The translations under genes were made by a program, and so were the position numbers. Below the pieces are notes generated by a model. It worked only from the letters and a program-made list of their open reading frames with translations, did not search any database and was not told where the DNA came from. DNA of 64,000 nucleotides from Smittia aterrima (Eukaryota > Arthropoda > Insecta > Diptera > Chironomidae): positions 15,593,537-15,657,536 of the forward strand of contig CP093829.1 of the NCBI GenBank assembly GCA_033063855.1. Direction: 5' to 3'. Below are positions 12,501-24,106 of this stretch, one piece after another. Positions within the stretch are counted from its first letter, which is position 1, and each line of letters opens with the position of its first letter.

Positions 12501-15500
12501 TACTTTATTACAATTTTGTCCTCGTGATCCTCCAATATCACAATCGCAAGGTTTGCATCCGAAAAGACTTGAGCCAAACAAATCGAAGGTTCCATCTGAA
12601 CATTCGCTACAGCGTCGTCCTTGAACGTTGTGCTTGCAGTTACATTGACCAGATTTTCCTTCGCAGGTGTCTAATGCTCCAATTGTTCCATCAGTGAAGC
12701 AATCGCACTCTTCACATCCGTCAGGGTTGGCTGTTGTGAGATTCCAGTAGAGTGGTCGACATTGGTCACAAATTCTCCCTTGAACTCTTTCTTTACATTG
12801 ACATAATTCGCCTTTAGGAACAGATACTGAGCCGCATCCATTAAATCCTGAGACAACACCGCCTGGGTTACAATCGCAAGATTCACAAAGTGGATGATTG
12901 TAGAAGTTCTCTTTACACGTATCGCAAAGTTGTCCCGAGAAATTGGGAAGACAATTACATTGTCCTTCGTTATTACACGAGATCCCGTTCGATCCATGAG
13001 TGTCGCAATTACAAGGAGCACATTTCGGATAACTGAACCAACCAGTCATACATTGATCGCATCTTTTGGCAGCAAAATTCTCAAGACAAGGACATTTTCC
13101 TTGATGATCGCAGTAGTTTAATGTTGTCACATGACTCGAGCAGTTACATGGCTTGCAATTAGGATGATCGTAGAAACCGCTGTCACATCGTTCACAACGC
13201 AATCCACCAAATCCTTCCGTGCACAAGCATTCTTGAGGAAAATAAAATTTCCAATTTTATGAAGAACTTTAAAATTATAATAGATCTCACCTCCTGATTC
13301 TTTGTCGCAAATACCGGGAATCGTTCCATGAGTGTCGCAATTACAAGCTGTCAATAAGTAGCAATTTTTTAGTTGCATGAACACTTTATTTTTAAGGAAA
13401 CTTACGTGCACATGCTGGGTAATCGTAGTTTCCGTCTTTGCATTGATCGCAATGCTGTCCACTGAAGAATGGTTTGCAAGAACACTATATAATATATGAT
13501 TAATTAAGATTATCGACTTTTAATAAATAAATTGAGCTTACCTGTCCAGTTTGATCATCGCAGGTATCGCCAATTCTTCCTGCTCCATTGCATTCACAAG
13601 CTGCAAAAAATTATAAAGTTAATCCGGTTTCTTATTTATTTTGAGATTTTTTTTTCTTACGTTTGCAATCAGGGTATCCGTAAAATCCTGCTGCGCATTC
13701 TCTGCAGAAGTTTCCTCCAAAGTTGTATTTGCATGGGCACTGACCATCAGTCGACTCGCAGTGATATCCTTCAGTTCCGTTAAGATTACATTCGCATGGT
13801 CGACAGTTTGGATAACCGAAATAACCTTCAGCGCAAGAGTCGCAATTTGGCGCTTGGAATTCAATTCGGCATTCGCAATGTCCTGATCCCTCCTCGCAGT
13901 TGCCAGTCGAGTAGAAGTGGTCACAGTGGCAAGCTAATGTAATATTTGATAGGACATTGGTTTTTCTTTAAAAAGTTTATGACTTACGTTTGCAAACATC
14001 GGTTTCATTCCAATGCTTTCCGTATGGTTTGAAGAATCGATCTTTACACTCGTTACAGTTGATGCCTTTCGTGTTATCTCGGCAATTCTGACAGATACCT
14101 CCTCCCTCGTAACGACCGTAGATGTCAAGGGACTCACTCTTCAAGTCAACTTCTTCAGAATAAGTACAACGATCTGAATGACCATGGCAGTTGCAAGCTG
14201 TGAATAAAGTTAAAGGTATTTCACTGCCATAACAAGTTATTCTGTATTTCTAATTACGTTCGCATTGGAAGGGACGAGTGTTTGTGTTTTGTCGCCATTT
14301 CTTCTGTTCAAACCCAGGACAACATTGATCGCACTGAATGCCGCAAGTATTATGTTGACAAGAACATGCCAGGATACGATTTTGTGCTCTTGGATCTAGA
14401 AGCGAACAGGTGCTAGCGTGACCGTTACAGAAGCAACGACCTCCAATCGAAATATCTTTTATCGAGTAGTAGTAACGTCGAGTAACAGTTGGATCTTGTC
14501 TTGCTACGCTCATCAAATGTCCAAGCAAATTCTTAGTTCGTAACAAACGAATTCTTACGTTGGTGGCTCGAGTCCATTCTTGTAGCTGAGATGAGTTGAA
14601 GTAGTTATTGGCTGAAGGACGACCTGTCAACAATCTCACGATTATCTGGAATCAGAAAATTTAGAAAAATGTTTCATCTCCTCTCCTATCTGACATACTT
14701 CTCCTGACTCCAATGGCACGATCTTTGAGAACTCAGTTGTGCAAATGACATCATCGTCGTGTTTGATTCTTTCAGACGAATCCTTTCCGAAGTAAATATC
14801 GCAATCAGATGGAGAATCTGAGAAATGTTGCCATGACGACCAAGTCTTTCCATAATCCTTTGATTTCTCGAGTGTCCAAAGACCTGGACGGGGAGAGTTT
14901 CCCATTCGAATGAAGATGTAAGCGACATGGAACTCCTGAAAGACAAATTTAAGAATTGTTTATATATTTTGAACTTTTTTTGAATTTTTGAACTTTAATG
15001 ACTCGCCAGGTTCAAAAATTATTTTTATCATCGAAAGTTGTTCTGTAACTTTGTAAAATAGACATTTCATTACTTGCCGCAAGTAAAATTGTCTACAGTC
15101 TTTTTTTTGCTCCGAAGGTTTCAAAAACTCGTAATAAATTGAAATTTCGTCATTTGTACTCGAAGAAATCAAGTAAATCTGATTTAAAAGTTTTTATCAA
15201 GCTATTATCAAAACGAAAGAACAAAATGGACGAGGAATATCTCTTCAAGAGTCAGGAAGAGTTTCTCTACAAGTATATGATTTTAAAACGTGATGTAATT
15301 ACTTGTTACGTTCAATCCAAGGCAATTCCTAACTTTATTTTCTTAGCTTAAAACGAAAGATTCTCTGACCTTAAAGATAACAACAGAAAATCAAAAGTTG
15401 CAGAAGCAAGCGGAAATGATGCACGAGAAATACAAAGAAGTCTATCGAGAGAACAACGCGAACATTAAGCAAATTGATAACCTAGTTGAAAAGTTCAAGG

Positions 15501-18500
15501 AAGCCAAAGTTAAACACGACGAAATAATTAAGAATGTCGAAAAGCAAAACGAAGACTTCCAATCTAAGATTCTTGCTCGTGCAGCAGCCGATAAGGATAA
15601 TGAAATTGCGAATTTGTCAAAAGTTATTGAGGCCAAAAATATTCAGAACCTAGAAATTATGAACACTTTTGCAAAGTTCAAGGCTAATTCTGAAGACGAA
15701 ATCGCTAATCTAAGACGAGAACTTCGTGATCAATATCATACTCTTAATAAGTTATCTCTAGATTTCAATCTATCCTCGGCACATTACGCGCAAGCTATTC
15801 AACAAAGAGAACAACAAATCATGTTGAATCGTAATTTCACTCAAAGGCTTCAAGACGACTTGGTTCACCTTCAAAATACAATGAAATCGTCACGCGAATA
15901 TCTCTTAGTTGCCGAAAAGCAAAAGTCTGATCTTGCGAGCAAACTGTAAGTTGTCCTTTAATTTAGTTGAATTTATGTTAAATATTTAATGAGTTCTTAA
16001 TAGATTGGAGTTAGAACAACAAGTCATTCATTTGAAAAAAGAAGTAAGAACGATAAAACTTGAGTAGGCTAAATAAATTTATATTTTTACCAATTTAGAA
16101 TGAAAAGCTCAACGCGGCTTTAGAAGCGACAAACGATGCTGTTATTTATATCACACCGCCGACCTTAGAAACTCCACCACCCGAACAATCCGACTTCAAA
16201 GCAGACATCAAGCATGAAGTAGTTTCTAAGACGGTAACTAAATTCTTAGGGACTAGAGCAAAAAAATACCAAGACATTGTTGCACTTCGTTCCGTGATGC
16301 ATAGCGATCAAACTTAAAGTTTTTAATTAGGAGATTAGGTTGAAGCTCAGTATAAAGTTTGGTTTGTCCTAAGATTTAACGTAATTTTGTTATTTCTCGT
16401 ATTAAATTTTTTTTTTGTTTGTTTTAAATAAATTAAATAACAAGCGGAACTAGTTTGCTGATAAAATTTCATTCACAGAAAAAACTTGACTTCATAAAGT
16501 TTTATTTTAACGGCAAACATTTCGATGCTCTGTTCTTAAAGATATCGTCTGAAAATCGACAGTTGCAGAAGAAGTCAGATATGCTGCACGTGAAATACAA
16601 AGATGTCTACAGAATGAACAACGAAAACTTAATAAAAATTGACAATTTGGTTCAAAACTTCAAGAAAGCAAAAGTTATACACGACGAAATAATTAGAAAT
16701 ATCGAACAGCAATATGAGCTCCAAATTAAGGCTGTAGCGGATAAAGATTCTGAGATAACGAAACTTTTCAAAGCAATCGAAGTCAAAGATGCTCAAATCT
16801 CCAAGATAACAAAAGAAAATCACAAGTTGCAGAAGCAATCGGATGAGAAACTTAAAGAAGTCTTAAGAAATCACAATGAAAACGTAAAGAAAATCGAAGA
16901 TCTAGTAGAAAAATTGAATGAAGCAATGGTCGAACACGACGAAACTGTAAGGAATTTCGAGCTGCAATATGATATTCAATCTAAGGCTGTAGCCGAGAAA
17001 GATATTGAAATATCGAATCTTTCAAAACTTGTAGAGACCGAAAAAGCGCAGAATTTAGAAATTATTACCAGTTTCACTAAATATAAAACGGATGCAGATG
17101 AGAATCTAAGAAGGGAAAATCGTACTCAGTACCAATGTATCAACCAATTGTCCTCATATTTTAATCAATCCTTTGGTCTATACACGCAGACTATTCAACA
17201 GAGAGACGATATAGTTTATCTTCAAAATACAGTGAAAAATGTGATTATGACTTCATTTGAATATCTCTTAACTGCCACTAAACAAAAGTCGTATCTGTCT
17301 GACAAACTGTAAGTTGTTTTTGATTTGATTTAAGTTGATTAAAAACGAATTCTTTATAGGTTGCAGACGGAAAATGAAGTCAACCGTTTAAAAAAAGGTA
17401 AGAACAATTAGAGTAATAATCATCGCAAAATTATTTTTTTTTATTTAGAACGAAACCCTCAAATCGGCTTTGGAACTGAGAAACGTTGACATCACAACGC
17501 CTGAAATTTCTCATCAACTTAATTTCTTAGAGACTACACCAAAGAAATATCAAGACATTGTTGCACTGCGAAATATAAAATAGTGTACAAACGATTTGAT
17601 TGCCTCAAACTAAATTAAATTCATCAAGTTATTTATAAAATAAAAATTTGAATCATATGTATTTAAATGTTTCTGCTTGTTTAATTGACATTGTCGCATC
17701 GATTGCCTCATCGTTTTAATTCATCATATAAACAATCTCGAATAAAACAAGCCGTGACTACATGAGAGTAAAATTAAAAAAACTTTCCACAAGTATTGTG
17801 CATCGAGAGATTAGAGAACTCTAAAAACGTTCGAGCCTCATTATCATTTTTTATGTAGCATATAATTAACACATTCATGTTTGAAGCATTCTGGCTTGTT
17901 GTTCAAAAGAATCACGAATACATAGGCGAAACATGTGTTCGACATTCGACCGACAATTTTCTATGAGATTCCTTAAAACGTTTCAATCGTTTGACTTACC
18001 TGACCGAAGTCGATCGTCAAGTTGACCTCATTGAACTTCATTCCACGAGATAGCGGTGGAGATCTTTAAATATATCATTTTTTTTAATTTTGTTGTTCAT
18101 CATAATTAGCTGAATACTTACTGCCACCATTTCTCTGAACCATCAATCGCATATTCAACAGGATGACTGTCTGGATAACAATAATCACATTGCTAAGTGA
18201 TAAGAAAATAATTTCATGAATTAAACGGAAGTCGTGTTCGGGTTGATGCTCAGATGAGGTCAGAAACCACATTGAGAGCATAAAACGATGGAGATAATAA
18301 TTTTTGAAGAATTTTTTTTTCACTGAACCAGTTTTGCTTTCTTGTTTATCTTTCTGTTCAATCATCTTCCTTTCAAATGAAACGCACCTGTCCCTGAATA
18401 ACGTGGCCTTGACGAGAAAGTCCCTCAGTATGAAAATGGTCATCGTGGAAATCGAACAAAGTATTGTTCTGTTGATCGTCAGTGTGAGATCCCACAAGTT

Positions 18501-18663
18501 TGCAATAAAGTTCCGGCTCGGAGATGTCACCGCATGTTGAAGACGCAACAATTTTACGTCCTTCAGCGAGATTGAAGTAGGGCGGCGTTAATTCCGAGTT
18601 CGCTGCTGGAACCGCCACCAGAAGAAATGCTGATAGCAACCAAATTGGACGATGTCCACTCAT
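3528..18663 (-). CDS. LanA: Laminin subunit alpha (Drosophila LanA type), complete
   Basis: Secreted alpha chain of the basement-membrane laminin heterotrimer. Fifteen exons on the minus strand: 18388-18663, 18122-18192, 18000-18063, 14699-14935, 14258-14645, 13988-14197, 13661-13933, 13542-13600, 13406-13484, 13291-13347, 10518-13231, 9961-10459, 8557-9907, 3858-8494 and 3528-3802. They join in frame to 3,729 aa, close to the length I recall for fly LanA. A signal peptide (MSGHRPIWLLSAFLL) is followed by the laminin N-terminal domain, a long series of 8-cysteine LE modules, a central non-LE region (about 820-1300), a laminin IV domain (about 1560-1760), more LE modules, a coiled coil (about 2130-2680) and five LamG domains to the end. 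A Thr-rich linker (4740-4880) lies between LamG3 and LamG4. The 5' leader has an acceptor-like site near 18688-18690, so an upstream non-coding exon is likely. The 3,064-bp intron 14936-17999 contains two genes on the other strand. Confidence 0.97.
15226..16317 (+). CDS. Coiled-coil protein nested in the LanA intron (copy A)
   Basis: I do not recognise a family. Four exons (15226-15294, 15347-15945, 16004-16043, 16099-16317) join in frame to 308 aa. The first exon, starting at the ATG at 15226, is the least certain because its donor (GTAATT) is weak; an alternative start is the in-frame ATG at 15398. Most of the protein is a charged heptad-rich coiled coil without a signal peptide or membrane segment. 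The C-terminus has a Pro-rich stretch and ends near the motif KKYQDIVALR. AATAAA-like signals lie about 100 nt past the stop. The gene lies antisense inside the third intron of laminin alpha, and a paralogue follows 264 bp further on. A cytoskeletal or scaffold role would be a guess. Confidence 0.75.
16581..17489 (+). CDS. Paralogous coiled-coil gene in the LanA intron (copy B), C-terminus frameshifted
   Basis: Tandem paralogue of the preceding gene. Matching stretches such as KYKEVYRENN in A and KYKDVYRMNN in B, and HDEIIKN and HDEIIRN, show common origin. The open frame runs from 16455, but the first in-frame ATG is at 16581; no equivalent of copy A's first exon is visible. Exons are 16581-17308, 17360-17397 and 17449 onwards. 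Compared with A, the second of these lacks 2 nt (AAAAAAG|GT against AAAAAAGAA|GT), so canonical splicing shifts the frame and stops at 17487-17489, giving 268 aa. The frame that matches copy A continues to TAG at 17581-17583 and still encodes KKYQDIVALR. B also has an internal duplication of the coiled-coil module. It could be a recent pseudogene, a gene with a changed tail, or carry a sequencing error. Confidence 0.55.
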
Positions 18664-19935
18664 CGTAATGCGAGCGGATCGTAGTTGTCTGTAAAAGTGT
18701 CGAGAAAACTTTGAGGAATTTGAAGAAACCCGAATCGCTTCATTTTTCGCCGAGGAAATAAACATGAAACGTTAAGTGCATAAATGCATCAAAAATCAAA
18801 CACTTATGAGCAAACATATTGAAAGAAAAAAGAGACCAGAAAGAAGAATCAAAGAAGCTACAACAGCTCGTCGTGTTCCCTTTCTTTGTCTGATCCATGC
18901 GTTGCATTTTCAAAATTTCTAAGAATTTATTTTCGGATATTCTCTGTGTGTTTGTTTGTTATGCTTGTTGAAGAGAAGAAAATTAAAATGATTCTTCGTT
19001 AATCTTTTCGTTGCTGACCCCGGGTTCGAACGACTACAGTCGAAAGCGATAAGAGTTGAAGTTTTTGGAAATTTATGATAATTTTCAAAGCTTTTAAGGG
19101 GTTTTGTTTTAGGAAAATCGAAATTTAATTAATTAATCCGATATCTGAATCAAAATGATATCTATTTCAAAAGAACTTTAAATCGTTCGACGCAAGGATT
19201 TAATCCATTTGCAATCCTTGGCCAAAGTTTTTTTTTCGCCACAAATCATAATATCAACAGAAGCACAAAATATATTACACACCCTAAAATAATTATCTCT
19301 GATTCGTCTCGAGAACGACCACAAAAAAAAATCAAAATCTTTTTTCTTATTCTTCACTTTTGTCTTTTTCTTATTTTTCAAATTATCTTTTCACAAAAAT
19401 TGTCCAACGAGATCTTCCCGTTTTCTATTTTCCTTCTTGCTCCGTCGAGCGTCCGACCGCAACTGACTGCTGATGTTGAAGTTTTTGTGATCGCTGTCGA
19501 GAATTGGAAAATAAAGGTTTGAGTGCATTGGAAGTCGGAAAAATATTTTTTAATATTTTCACCTTTCCATTATCGTCAGTTGTCGTCCTGAAAATATTTA
19601 AAATTTTCCATCGACTTCCGGACCATCAGACATTTCATACAAAGCTGCAGCATAAATATTCTTAGGAAACAAGTCGTTGTTATCAATAGCATGTAGAAAC
19701 ATGAGAAGATCTTTCACTCTCATGAGCATATTTATAGCGAAGCGATCAGCCGGTCACGAAGATTCCCGAAGACCCGAAGAAGCACATGTCAGACATAAAC
19801 AAAAGAAATAAACTCTCTCAGTCAACAATTTTCTCTCCCAACATTAATCTCAAAAAATATTTTGTTTTCTACATCAACTTTTTTTTTACGTTTATTTAAA
19901 ACTTGACTTTAAATTTTGTGATTATAATGATCAAT
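18664..19935. other. Intergenic: LanA promoter side and Strip 3' flank
   Basis: No coding region is supported. An acceptor-like sequence at 18688-18690 (minus strand) suggests a LanA 5'UTR intron. An Inr-like TCAGTT on the minus strand at 19461-19466 is a possible but weak transcription start site. The rest is AT-rich with poly-T/A runs. Confidence 0.4.
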
Positions 19936-22900
19936 TTAAGTGGATTTCATAAAGTATGTTGAGTAATGAATGGAATTCTTAATTTCATTGATGAGAATCT
20001 TGCTTGGATCTCTCAATACTTCGTCCCAATCGATAGCGTTCTCTTCTGGACAAAAAACTTCTTCTTGTAACCAACTCTCGTAATTCTTCTTGAATTCATT
20101 TGTCAACTCAAAATTTTCATCGACGCCATTGACTTCTACTAGAGCTCCGCTGATGATGTTGTTCAAGCTGAATTCATTCTCTGAGCCATTGAAAATTCCA
20201 TTCTCGCTGTTTAGGTTTCCAGAGTTTTGATTGTTATTAACATTTTGATCAGGGAAACGAATTGCGTTAGATATTTGCGAATAATAGCGTCGATTATTGA
20301 ATCTATCAACACAAGTCCTCAAAGTGCATTCTTCTGCTTGGAAATCCCAGGGCCTCGCATCAAGGTCGTTGCCAAATGCCCAATCATCGTTCAAGTGATG
20401 ACGAACTTTTCCATAAATTGCGCTAATGATTTTCATGTTTGTTTTGCGCCATTGTCGTCCAAGATACTTTGTCTGCATCTTCAAAAGCTTCAAGACGTAG
20501 AGTTGCATCAAGCTTTGACGTACTTTTAGTGTTCGTTTGAGAATGGGAGCTGATTTGAACACAACCAGCATCATAATTCTTGAATTCTTCCATTTCGTCA
20601 ATTTATTCAAAATTCTCAGCAAATTAATGCATGAGAAAATGTTTCGCCACGAGTAAGGTTCTGAATCGCCGATAACTAAATCGCTTGTCAACTCAGGCTG
20701 CTCACCGATTACACATGAAGGGAAATCCATGATGGGAATGATGTTCTTTGATCCAACATACGAAAGAATCGATTGATTGAAAAACTTCAACACCAAGGGA
20801 ATGCAATTGGCAAAGACCAAATGCTGCGACATGAACTCGAACTGATAAACATGGTTGATTTTGAAGTGTTTCAAGTAAAGCAGGAGAATCGCCGATACGG
20901 CTTTAACGATGATTTCCTTATGGCGATTAACATCAATACCAAGTTTTGTTGATTGTGTAACTGTCATTGGCATATCTTCAGGGAGAACATCAGCCATGAT
21001 ATTTATGCTTTCAGTCTTGGCTTTTGATGTTGGAGCTGCAGCTAAGAGAATTTTCAACAGCGAAATCATAAACTGAGGCAGATTAGGAAGAATTGCCTGA
21101 TAAAGAACTTCAGTTGGATTCAATGGAACTTCATCTTCGCCTCGAGTCAACGGATTTCTTGTAATTTCCTCTTCACGCTTGATCTGAACGTCAGCAAGAC
21201 TCGTGTACAAATGCTAATAGAAAAGTATAATTACCAATCAAGAAAAGATGAAACATTTCAAGGAAAATTGATTTTACCCTTTTGAGAATGTTGATTCCCT
21301 CGCAGATTGGCTTCGGTAATCCCGCTGTCGTTTCACAATTGTCTTGGAGCGAGTATCCAATAAATTTCCTACGAGAAATGTCCAAGAATTGATAGATGTC
21401 CTTATTTCTTACTTTCGGCGCCCACGGCAATGTTGGATGTTGCGGAGTCTCAGGCGGTTGCGAGTTACCGATTGAGTTTTGTTTGTTCAACTCAGCTTCG
21501 TTCGATGTAGAACCATTCTTGTCACCACCATTCATTGGATCGTCAAATTGTCGATAGTAATCGGATATATCTTCCTCGTTCTCAGCGTTTTGAGCTTCCA
21601 GCTCCATACCCAATTGTTCCTGCTCGTCCAATGAGCTTTGCTTCATCAAGCTCTGCATTCAACAGAAAAATATTAAATTTATGAAGCTGGCCGTTAAATC
21701 AAACTTGCAATTAAATCAACTAACAGTGAAGTCTGATCTAAAATTTGATGTTGTTTTGTAATTTTAGTGGAAGCTGGTAAAGAATAAAATAGCAACATTT
21801 ATGACAGATTCGGTTTAACAGTCTCTAATCTACTAATGATTTGCTACAAGTTGTTCGTTGCTCGCGAGTGTTAAGAGCGAATTTTGCTTGTGAATGTCAT
21901 TAAACAAGTGATTGAGCCGATTAGTACAATTTCTTCTGTCAAGAACTGTGAAGCATGCAGCATTTTGCTTTACACTAATATCTTGAGTTGTCGTGTTGAA
22001 CATAAAGTGTTTGATGGTTGATGATAATGAGATTTAGTAGGAGTTAAGAGACAATGCGGTGCCACACAAGTCTGATTCCATATTCTATCAATAGGTCAAA
22101 CGTTAAACTATTTCTCTATTCTAATTTGTTTCGGTTACATATGTACACTCTATTGCGAGCAAATAATAGAGAAAATCCACGAACTGTCTTCCGTCACTTG
22201 CAAAGAGATTTCCATCATGCAGAGAAGAAGGAAAACTACCGTCGACAGTTTAAAGTTTTCACGAAACGTCTATCGAAATCTTAATCAATTTAAATTAGAT
22301 TGAAACAATAAAAGTATTCCATTCAATTTGCTAGTCACACTTTGAGTTAGGAAAGTTGAAAGTTAAAGAAAAAAGAGACAAAGATACACAGAGCCATTTG
22401 AGAAGTGTTAAAATTTGTGTATTACTCACTTTAAATTCATTCTAATTTTTTTTAAAATGGAAAAACAAATTGCGCAACCCGAGAAAGCTCAACTCGATTG
22501 ACTTTGAGTGCTGCGCAACTGATCGAATTCATTTTAAAAGGACAATAAAAATTTGAAACCGCAATGATTGATTCGCGATATTTTTCCCCTTATTGAAAAA
22601 CCCGAGGGAATAAACGTCAAATTTAACAAAAGGATGAAAAGCAGAATGGATTTAAAGCTCACTACCTCTGAAATCACAACATTACGTACTCGTCGAAATG
22701 GCCGAGAACGCTTTTGATTAACGTTATCATCGGCGCCAGCTGTTGGAGGCGGAGAACTTGCCCTCATTGTCTTTGACACTTCGAGTGTGTCCTCGACTAT
22801 AGGACTCAAACCGACTTTGTCGCGATATTCATCTAAAAGTAAAAAGGGATATACAGATTTATAATTTAATTGGGAAATAACTGCCACTCACTTTTCAATT

Positions 22901-23946
22901 TCTTGAGTTCCTCTGTTCCGCCTAAGCTTACGAGTGACACTTTCCACAAGAGAAGTAGAACTTTCTTCATCGGAAAATGAGGAGCTGACGCACTGCAAAA
23001 TCTTGTGATCATACCAAGCAGTTTAACAGCTAACAACTCATCTCCAATAGGTTGTCCAATTTCCGTGATGAAAGCTTCAACGAGATCTTCGTTTTCAATA
23101 TCTTCGGTTCTTTCTTTTTCCGCTCTCATCACTTCAGTGATGATGTAGAGGAATGACAATATTACACGAAGATCAACAGAATCGGCAAGGGACACAGCAA
23201 TCTTTCTGATTGCAACATTTGCTGTTGTTGAGTTTTCAATCTCGAGATTCAAGAGTTCCACAAATGCTTGAAACACTCCCAAACGATACAAGAGCATGAC
23301 GTTATATCGTGTTAGCTTCTGCTGTTCTTCGTCCGATTGAACTTCAACCCAACAGCCCTGAGCAAGATAAAGCAAAGTTCTTGCCGCTTTCATACGAAGG
23401 ACAACGTCTAATACTTCCAGTTGGTCCATCAGCTTGAGAATTATGCTTTGATGATCTTCTTTGCTCAACTGTTGCCACAGTGGCTTCAGCTTATACATCT
23501 CCATTTGATCTTCGAACGCCTTGACGTTGAGTTGAAACTCATTTTGCTCTGTATAGCTATAAAGCTCAGCAATCTCATTTAGATGTGAATCGGCATCAGC
23601 GTATGTGAACTCCAAATCAAGGAAATCAGTTCCGTTCGCGGACTAAAACGAGAAACAAGAAGAAATTTTTCAACATCCAGTGAATCCAGAGAAATTATTA
23701 TAATCAACCTTCGCCGACTAAATACATACATCAACACCTTCATTATCAAAAAAACTGTTTATAGAGAGCCCATCCATTATTTTATCGATTCGTTGCTTTA
23801 CTTGAATGGGAAAATTGGATCAAATGAAAATGACTTCGCCATTGTTTTTAGAAATGAGAATGGATCTTCGATATGAGGGTGATTTTATAAATGAATTGAT
23901 GAACTAATGGGATCATACTTACATCTGAATCGTTAAGAAGATCCAT
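19936..23946 (-). CDS. Strip: Striatin-interacting protein Strip (STRIP1/2, FAM40 family)
   Basis: Scaffold subunit of the STRIPAK phosphatase-kinase complex, which acts in Hippo signalling, endosome organisation and axon growth. Exons 23923-23946, 22892-23642, 22666-22832, 21278-21652 and 19936-21213 join in frame to 864 aa; human STRIP1 is about 837 aa. Diagnostic conserved blocks include PHFPMKKVLLLLWK, KILLAAAPTSKAKT, HLVFANCIPLVLKFFNQ, LRILNKLTKWKNSR and DDWAFGNDLDARPWDFQAEE. A second possible first exon, 23730-23777 (MDGLSINSFFDNEGVD), has its own ATG and also splices in frame to 22892-23642, which would give 872 aa. The 1,013-bp intron 21653-22665 contains a small + strand ORF. The start is only 160 bp from the divergent PTGES2-like gene. 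Confidence 0.95.
22054..22284 (+). CDS. Possible small gene nested in the Strip intron (76 aa)
   Basis: The ORF starts with ATG and lies antisense in the largest Strip intron. It encodes a very basic 76-aa protein; the last 40 residues (NPRTVFRHLQRDFHHAEKK and on) would form an amphipathic basic helix. An AATAAA follows the stop by about 20 nt, which favours a real 3' end. The charge pattern vaguely recalls small LYR-motif mitochondrial proteins, but no convincing LYR tripeptide is present and I do not assign it. An upstream exon is possible. Confidence 0.3.
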   Translation: MRCHTSLIPYSINRSNVKLFLYSNLFRLHMYTLLRANNRENPRTVFRHLQRDFHHAEKKENYRRQFKVFTKRLSKS

Positions 23947-24106
23947 GAGTTGAATTCACGATAGATTTTCAATAAATTTACTGCATTTCAAGTAAAAAAA
24001 ATTTGAGAAAAATTACAGTTTCTTAAACTCTCCGCAGTTGTCGCTAGTGTTGTTTTGTTTTTCTTGAAAATTTCAGAAAATTTGTGCTTAATTTAAAAAC
24101 TAAGAC

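Noticed and set aside
19014..19042. GGGTTCGAAC resembling a tRNA T-arm/B box
   Set aside because: Flanking bases do not form a T stem, and no acceptor or anticodon arm can be built around it.
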